Shown in pieces: positions 55,195-61,502 of a stretch of 61,502 nucleotides of DNA. The position numbers and the translations under genes are program-made. Source of the DNA: Clavulina sp. PMI_390 (Eukaryota; Basidiomycota; Agaricomycetes; Cantharellales; Hydnaceae); contig WIDE01000147.1 of the NCBI GenBank assembly GCA_015039315.1, positions 1 to 61,502 of the forward strand. The letters run 5' to 3'. Position 1 is the stretch's first letter; each line of letters opens with the position of its first letter. The notes beneath the pieces were generated by a model, which saw only the letters and a program-made list of their open reading frames with translations, was not told where the DNA came from and did no database searches.

Positions 55195-57072
55195 ATGGGT
55201 CATAAAGAGACACCCTCACTTCTCACACTTCCCACTGACGTTTTCCTCCGAATGATTGATATCGAAGATGTGGATGTAGCCTCGCTCATCAAACTGTCTT
55301 GGGTCAGTCCGTCACAACCGACTCGGCACGCTTGCTGGAAATTGATATTGTTTCTCAGACTTGTAGAAAACTTAACACCTATCTGAGGAATAGCCGGTCA
55401 TTGTGGCATATGATTGTTCAGAAGCAGCTTTACAACGAGCTGATCCCTAATGGCTCCCTGCCTCTATCAGAGATGACCGCATCGCAACTTCTTTCGTGTG
55501 CTACGCGGAAGCTTCGGTTCTTCCATTCTATTCGTCAATCTCGCGATGTATACTGTCGTCGGATTGATGTTCATCTTTCCATATCGGATGGACCGGAATA
55601 TTCGCATTTCTCTGTTGATGAGCTCCAGTCTGCAAAGCTTGTCCCAGGTGGTCGATATATTCTAGGCCTACTGAAAGGTCCTGGGAGTTTGCTGATTTGC
55701 TGCTGGGATATCTATATCCCCCCAACTCGGCATGGTACTTTACTGCCGGTGACGACCTTGCTGCTCCCGAACACTGGAACCTTCTCGTTTTTCATGATCA
55801 CATATGCACCAGGGCGTAGCATACAGGACGGAACATTCCCTTTTGCTCTCTTGAAGATGGTAGCGTAAGTCTGAGTCATCATCGACGGGGGCCATGTGTC
55901 CAAGCTAATCAGACGATATATGCTATAGTGGCCATAGCGAAATATCTGTCCTTCAGCTTAATACATCATTGCCTCAGGCTCCTTACTTCAGCCTCGTCGT
56001 GACGAGAGAATGGGGCCGGGACATGATGCCAAGTTCTGTGGTTGGGGACTGGGTAATTGTTCAAAATCGCTATCGTGGTCAAGGAGGCGGTTGTATCTGG
56101 AACTGGAAGACTGACTCTGTGCATCAGCTCCTTTCGGATCCTAGGTGTGCTATGGTGACCCCCTGGGGAATCATAGCACTACTGGAGGTAAATACCACTG
56201 TAGGGCAACCAGCGGAGGATGGGAACCACAGTGAGACGTTGGCCCTTACTGTGACTCCTTTCCGTGTGGGGACCAACATTCCCATGGGCCCTACGGCTCC
56301 TCTTAAAACAGATAATTTGGCCCAAGACCATATCGTGATTCCGGAAGTTTCTCATTCATCTCTCACTTTCCCTACCTCGCGGATCTACTCGACAGCAGGA
56401 GCAAAATATACCCTCGGCCTTGTTGGCGAGCAGGTCATGCATAGTGCAAGAGAGTCAAGATTCTTCATAGAAGATATTCGATGGTTCCCACCACCATATA
56501 AAGCCTGGGAGCAGCGCAGGTTCTCTATTGATTATCCCTTTAAGCTTTCCTGCTCATATGCGGCTACCACATCCCGAAATCCAGCCGACATCACCGAATG
56601 GCACACTGGCCTGTATCACTGGGATTCACCCTCTCGTTCAAAGCTCAGTGCTAGCGGCAGACCTCGGAAGCCTGCTGTACGTAGGTTTTTTTCAGCAACT
56701 GAGAAGATCTTTCGTCGGCAAGCAGCAGGCTTTCATACCCCAGTACCACAGGACACCCCCTCCCCTCCACCAGTCCCCAACGGAGGCGCCATAATAGAGC
56801 CTCAAGAGACTTCTCTGACAAGTTCGCTTGTTGACGAAGGTGACTGGTCCGCGGACGGGTACCAAACCGCATATTCAGGCTATGATGACCTTCCACCAAT
56901 ACACTTCTCCGCCCGCACCTATGACGGTCGTAGTTTGATAGGGGCATTGCAAATAGACTTCTGCGCTCGTTCTGGGAAATGGCTTTATATAAGGCCGACG
57001 TATTCCGAAAGGCGACCTCTGCCAGCCAGCTCAGGAAAATGTTTGACACTCGTTATACTCAAATTTGACTGA
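55195..57072 (+). CDS. F-box protein, copy 2
   Basis: This is a paralogue of the gene at 49.7 kb, with 585 residues in three exons (55195-55302, 55359-55864, 55929-57072). The F-box reads LLTLPTDVFLRMIDIEDVDV then LSWTCRKLN. The C-terminal region keeps PGGRYILGLL, LLICCWDIYIPP, GDWVIVQN, WNWKTD, FCARSGKWLYIRP and LTLVILKFD. The frame is open throughout, so this copy serves as reference for the frameshift in copy 1. Introns are at the same codons in both copies. I chose the ATG at 55195 by alignment with copy 1; the frame is open further upstream. The C-terminal domain, probably for substrate binding, has no known name. Confidence 0.85.
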
Positions 57073-57970
57073 TGCGATCATTGCGCTCTATTTTCCGTCA
57101 TCATTCACTGTGTTAACCCTGTCAGTTGGGAGGGTTTCTAAAAGCAATGCTGTGGGGAGGTTACTACTGGGTAGGCTACGGAGGACTTGTTGCAGGTCGC
57201 GAAGAGGCTATTGGTACCAGAATAGTAAATCCGCGCTGGAAAGTATTGCCAACACTTCTGTGTTAAATAGTCGAGAGGAGAGTAACCCCCGCGCAGTTCC
57301 GCCCATACCTATGCGCATATGAGATAAATTCATACGATGACGCGAGAGCTGGACGACTGTTGAACTGTCGTGGTGGATCCAGCTCCTGGTGGGTACTGTT
57401 TATCACCTACTCTTGGTATCGACCCACATCTGGGCTGGACGGAATGAATTTCAGGGGCCGAGATGACTCCGAGAGGAAATTGAATTTCGTGAGGCCATAA
57501 GAGAAGTGATGGCGATATCATTCGCAAATCCGCCCAAGGGTATGGGAAGTGCCTCGTGGGGGAGGTTACAATTGAGTTCAAGTAGCATGTGGGGTAGGCT
57601 ATTGACAACCATCGTACCAGGATAATGACGTAAGATGTGAGTAATGATAAATATAGCACCATGAGCCAAGAAAATGGTATCGTCAGGGTCTATTGATGGT
57701 GCGGACGCAAAGGCGACGTGATGGTTGACACGTGATGATGTTTATTCCATCCGAATGCCTCCGAAATAAGCACAGTTGTCTACAGATGTTTGTGTCGTAG
57801 ATGCGCCCACACTGCCTGCCTTGCACCAGCCCAGAGCAATGGTATACAAGATGTTAATATTTCTCCCTAAATCCCTCAACTGCGGCGGAGTGATGCATGC
57901 TGCCTGAATACCATCATCAACCAGTTCCTCACTTCTGGTGTCCGAGAGAACGACAACTTAGTTCAAAACC
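57073..57970. other. intergenic region upstream of repeat-precursor gene 2
   Basis: No gene was supported. From about 57775 it aligns loosely with the region before gene 1 (GATGCGCCCA, CCTATAAGACCAT), as expected from duplication. Confidence 0.5.
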
Positions 57971-57976
57971 TATAAG
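57971..57976 (+). promoter_or_regulatory. TATA box of repeat-precursor gene 2
   Basis: TATAAG sits in the same CCTATAAGACCAT context as at 52815. Confidence 0.6.
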
Positions 57977-58076
57977 ACCATGGACCAGACGGGTCTCTAG
58001 CTCCTCACTTCACCCAGTCAACTCCTCTTCTACAGCTCCCTTCGTTCTTCTTTGAGACACTTGTGCACTGGTTGCA

Positions 58077-58126
58077 GTAAGCCCTCAATGAGCTCATTTG
58101 TTCATCACTGCTGACCTCTCCATTAG
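58077..58126 (+). other. 5'UTR intron of repeat-precursor gene 2 (candidate)
   Basis: GTAAGCCC to CATTAG, 50 nt, is the counterpart of 52921-52979. Confidence 0.55.
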
Positions 58127-58270
58127 CTTGTCATTGATTTTTAGCTTCTTGACATCAACGTGCACTTTGATAGTCGCCTTTGAACTTTTATCACTCTATC
58201 CCATTTAACGAACTCGATTTTACGCCTTCGTCTCATTTCCACACCCTTTCAACCTAAACTCTCAGTCAAC

Positions 58271-60579
58271 ATGCGTGCTGCCACCTCTGTCGCTCTCATT
58301 GCTCTGCTTGCTGCCCCAGCCTTTGCTGCTCCGATTTCTTCCACTCCTGCCGAGGAAGAGCCCAGCTTCGGGACCCAAATCATCTCCTCCGCCGCCGGTG
58401 GCGCGGCATCTGGTGCTGTTGGAAACCTTTTGAGCGAGGTGAGTTTTTGACTGGCATGACGGTTCTTAAACAATGGGTAACTGAATTCGTTTCACGTCAC
58501 TGAACAGATCGAGAGCTTCTTCAAGCGTGGGCTCGATGAGCGCTCCACTGGTGCTCTCACCAACATCGTCAAACAGGCCCAGACTCTTTCGGCCGCTGAC
58601 AAGGCTACCGTTAAGACCGCTCTGGTGAACAAGATTAGCACTCTCCAGACCCCATCGAAGCGACTTTCTATCGGGGACGCAGCCGGCAAGGCACTTGATG
58701 GTCTCGCCAACGAAGGCGCCAAGACTGCCGTTGGCGGGCTGCTCAGCGACATCGAGAACCTATTCCGACGCGAAGATGGCGAACTAGAGGCCCGTGCACC
58801 GCTCTCGGCCACTAGTCTTGGGGGTTCTCTTGTTTCATCTGCTGCCGGTGGCGCTGCGTCTGGACTGGTTGGGAACTTGCTTGGAGAGATCGAGAGCCTG
58901 TTCCGCCGTGAAAGCATTGCCCTCGAAGTACAAGAGGAAGAGCCCAGCTTGGTCCCTGAAATTGTCACGGCCAACGGCGGTACCGTTCCTATTTCATCCG
59001 GGAACATCCTTCAATCGGTGAGTACCTGATTTCCAGGTTGAGCATCTGACTGGCGATCTCATTGCTCTATCACTCAATAGATCGAAGGATTGTCCAAGCG
59101 CTCTACTGGCGCCCTTACGAACATTATCAAGCAGGCGCAGACCCTGTCGGCTGCTGATAAGGCCACGGTCAAAACCGCTCTTATCAATAAGATTGGTACC
59201 CTTCAGACCCCCTCAAAACGTCTTTCTGTCGGTGACGCGGCTGGCAAGGCGCTTGGTGGTCTCGCTAACGAGGGCGCCAAAACGGCGGTTGGTGGGCTAC
59301 TTACCGACATTGAGAACCTCTTCCGACGTAATGACGCTGAGCTGGAGGCTCGTGCACCCCTTTCGGCTACAAGCCTTGGTGGGTCACTCGTCTCATCCGC
59401 CGCTGGTGGCGCTGCGTCCGGACTGGTTGGCAATTTACTTAGCGAGGTTAGTCTCCACCTCCTATCCTATTGTATCAAGTTCTAACTAACATATATTGTT
59501 AGATCGAGAGCTTCTTTAAGCGTGACGTTGGTCTGATCTTCCCAGATGGGAGTATTCCCATTATCCCTGTGATACGTGAAGGTGTCCCACTGGCGGCCCG
59601 TGCTCCCTTATCCTCTACCAGCCTTGGAGGTTCGCTCCTTTCATCTGCGGCTGGCGGTGCCGCATCTGGACTCGTCGGCAACCTCCTCGGCGAGATTGAG
59701 AGTCTCTTCCGCCGGGGGATCACCGACGTCCATGACGAAGATCTCTACGTCAAGCGCGATGCTAGCTCCATCACTAGCATCATCAAGCAAGCACAGACCC
59801 TCTCCGCGTCGGACAAGGCCACAGTCAAGACTGCCCTGGTGAACAAGATTGGCACACTTCAGGGCAAGCGTAGCTTGGTCTCGGAAGCTGTCCAAGGCCA
59901 CGTGAGTTTTTATCCAACTTTCAGGCTAAACCAAACTTGTTCACGAATCTGACGGGTCCTTTCTCCAGGGTATTCAGACTTCGGGTCAACTCGAAATCTT
60001 GGGCCGCTCTCCTCTCTCATCTACAAGCCTCGGCGGGTCTCTTCTCTCCTCTGCCGCGGGTGGTGCTGCATCCGGTCTGGTCGGGAACCTTCTTGGCGAG
60101 ATTGAAAGCTTATTCCGCCGTGATGTCGCCGAGGGCCATGACGAGGGGCTTTACGCTAAGCGTGGCACTAGTTCTATCTCCAACATCATCAAGCAAGCGC
60201 AGACACTCTCTGCATCTGACAAGGCTACCGTCAAGACTGCCTTGATGAACAAGATTGGAACGCTGCAGGGCAAGCGTGATATCACTTCCACCTCCACTGG
60301 CACTGGCTCGTCAATCCTCGCCCCCAACCCAGTGAGTTTCTCTCCTTTGACCCTCAATCTTCTATCAATGCTCAATACATTTCGGTGGCTCCCGTTCTAG
60401 GCGTTCAATACTCCAGAGACTGTGCTGCCTGGGTCAAACTTGACCCCTGAGCAGCTTGCATCTCTATTAGGCCTCGCCCGACGTTCAGAGGAGTTTGAGT
60501 AAGCCCTAGATCTTTGTGATGCCTAGCAAGCAGAGTGTTTACATGCTTCATTTCATCTAGGATTAACGAGCTCGACTGA
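58271..60579 (+). CDS. secreted multi-repeat precursor with KR/RR sites, gene 2
   Basis: Seven exons (58271-58438, 58508-59017, 59081-59446, 59503-59901, 59969-60331, 60401-60498, 60561-60579) encode 640 residues. The signal peptide (MRAATSVALIALLAAPAFA) and first exon length (168 nt) equal gene 1. There are four to five full core units ending F-[KR]R or FFKR and two copies of a variant core (GDAAGKALGGLANEGAKTAV, ending DIENLFRR). Four copies of the helical module (TNIIKQAQTLSAADKATVK, ending KR) are present, plus unique acidic segments. Most introns fall in phase 0 just before an I-E-S-F/L codon run or right after a module, so exons match repeat units. The final 19-nt exon again encodes INELD. 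Dibasic sites and ELEAR spacers are as in gene 1. Confidence 0.85.
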
Positions 60580-60881
60580 ACGATGTTTTTCCACATTCTC
60601 ATCCCTTCCTCTCGCTCATACCCGTTCGTTTCTTTTTGAGTCAAAGTTCTGCCAGAGTGCACCACAGTTTTCTTTCTGTATTTAAGCTTTGATCTAGGTT
60701 CTCATCCCCTGGGATGCTGTAATTGAGGTGTTTGACTGGGTGGTCATCTTTCATTTCTTCGTTTGTTTGAATATTTAGTCTGAACGTTACTGTAAGCTTC
60801 AAACATCGCACAGGTACTTATCAACGATGGCATCGTTTGCGACCATGAGACGTTTACATTGATATAACTACGGAACCCTAT
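60580..60881. other. intergenic region after gene 2
   Basis: This is the 3'UTR of gene 2, with a GAGGTGTTTGACTGGGTGGT string shared with the region after gene 1. No gene was seen. Confidence 0.5.
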
Positions 60882-61238
60882 ATGTCCTCTTCCCCTGGCT
60901 CGGACACGGCTACGTTGTGCGATTCCGCCTGTCTACCTTCTTACGACGATGGGTCGCTACTTGATATGGCCAACAAGCTTCGCTCGCCTCTCACTCTCAG
61001 GTGGTCGCTCACATCTGCTGAACTTGACGCCCTTCAACTGGGCTACTTCACCGGCAAGGATGACGACGATAACAGCGACGATTCCGAACTCCCATACCTC
61101 AAAAGCTCGATGGTGGACCGCGAAGTCGGCTACAAAGTCAGGTGGGAATGGGCAGCTGTGGTGCTCGATGAGTTCGTCGCCTCCAACAAGGACACCAACA
61201 TACCGTCGAGCCAACCTACTATCGCTACTGCCAAGTAA
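60882..61238 (+). CDS. hypothetical protein (low support)
   Basis: An open frame of 118 codons begins MSSSPGSDTATLCDSACLPS and has an acidic patch (GKDDDDNSDDSE) and several Trp. I recognise no domain. The frame ends at 61238. A second open stretch to 61365 in another frame could be a further exon, and the gene may continue or be a fragment. It could also be non-coding. Confidence 0.3.
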   Translation: MSSSPGSDTATLCDSACLPSYDDGSLLDMANKLRSPLTLRWSLTSAELDALQLGYFTGKDDDDNSDDSELPYLKSSMVDREVGYKVRWEWAAVVLDEFVASNKDTNIPSSQPTIATAK

Positions 61239-61502
61239 ACCCTCTCTCAGTGGACGGGTTTACTCCCTCTCTCTGGTTGGTCTCCCTCCCCGCGACGGCA
61301 AGCTCAGCCTTCCAGCGTCGATACTAGCGGCTATCCAAACCTTCGCTATCGCTTTCGGTCCTTGAGCATGTGGAGTTGATTCTTACGCTCCTCGTCGCTA
61401 CGATCCCGCACAATCTCTCTCGCCAGCTACTCGTCACTGGAACCAACTTACCCAGATCGCTACTTCCCCAAAATAGTAGCTCGGCCTCGCGTCCAAGGCT
61501 TT

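Noticed and set aside
53127..60579. Hydrophobin or structural cell-wall protein as identity of the repeat precursors
   Set aside because: They have no cysteines in the repeats and no hydrophobin pattern. Regular KR/RR sites at unit ends favour a processed precursor.

Overview
The window is nuclear DNA of a filamentous basidiomycete, most likely an Agaricomycete; Rhizoctonia or a relative in the Cantharellales is possible but was not tested. Nearly every gene is cut by many 50-70 nt GT-AG introns, several exons are only 6-21 nt, and the gene content is fungal (FEX-type fluoride exporter, DHA2 drug-transporter cluster, RNase T2, WWM1-like WW protein, PNUTS, coilin, secreted Kex2-type repeat precursors). 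I rebuilt exon-intron structures by hand, using reading phase, splice signals and conserved family motifs. Gene spans run from start codon to stop codon unless stated.

Layout. 0.2-14 kb holds housekeeping genes: ribosomal protein eL36 (+), a UPF0183/PHAF1 protein (+), a 24-exon kinesin-3 (-), dUTPase (-), a divergent nuclear protein with a PIP-box-like motif (+), ARL2 GTPase (-) and an intron-containing tRNA-Cys (-). 14.2-18.8 kb is gene-poor, with one small Cys-rich two-exon gene. 18.8-29 kb holds coilin (+), a secreted RNase T2 (-), a PNUTS homologue (-) and the fluoride exporter FEX (+). 30-44.5 kb is a tandem array of four intact MFS transporters of the DHA2 type with nearly identical gene structure. 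45.5-49.2 kb has an HMG-box protein and a WWM1-like WW-domain protein. 49.6-60.6 kb is a duplicated two-gene unit: an F-box protein followed by a secreted precursor made of repeats bounded by KR/RR sites.

How the genes relate. dUTPase and the PIP-box protein share an 82-bp promoter carrying the G1/S element ACGCGT, which suggests S-phase co-regulation. The four transporters share bZIP-like and CGG-repeat promoter motifs, and a decayed exon of the HMG-box gene lies between copies C and D, so the duplicated block probably once included the HMG gene. The strongest candidate for an undescribed system is the pair of secreted multi-repeat precursors at 53.1-54.8 and 58.3-60.6 kb. They look like Kex2-processed repeat proteins that release many near-identical glycine-zipper, amphipathic-looking peptides plus a second helical peptide type. 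Each follows an F-box gene and has a conserved promoter and a conserved tiny last coding exon.

A second theme is extreme microexon use: 6 nt in RNase T2, 7 nt in the kinesin and in all four transporters, 12 nt in the kinesin P-loop and in a WW domain, and 17 nt in ARL2. Two introns have GC donors. Ordinary ORF calling misses these exons.
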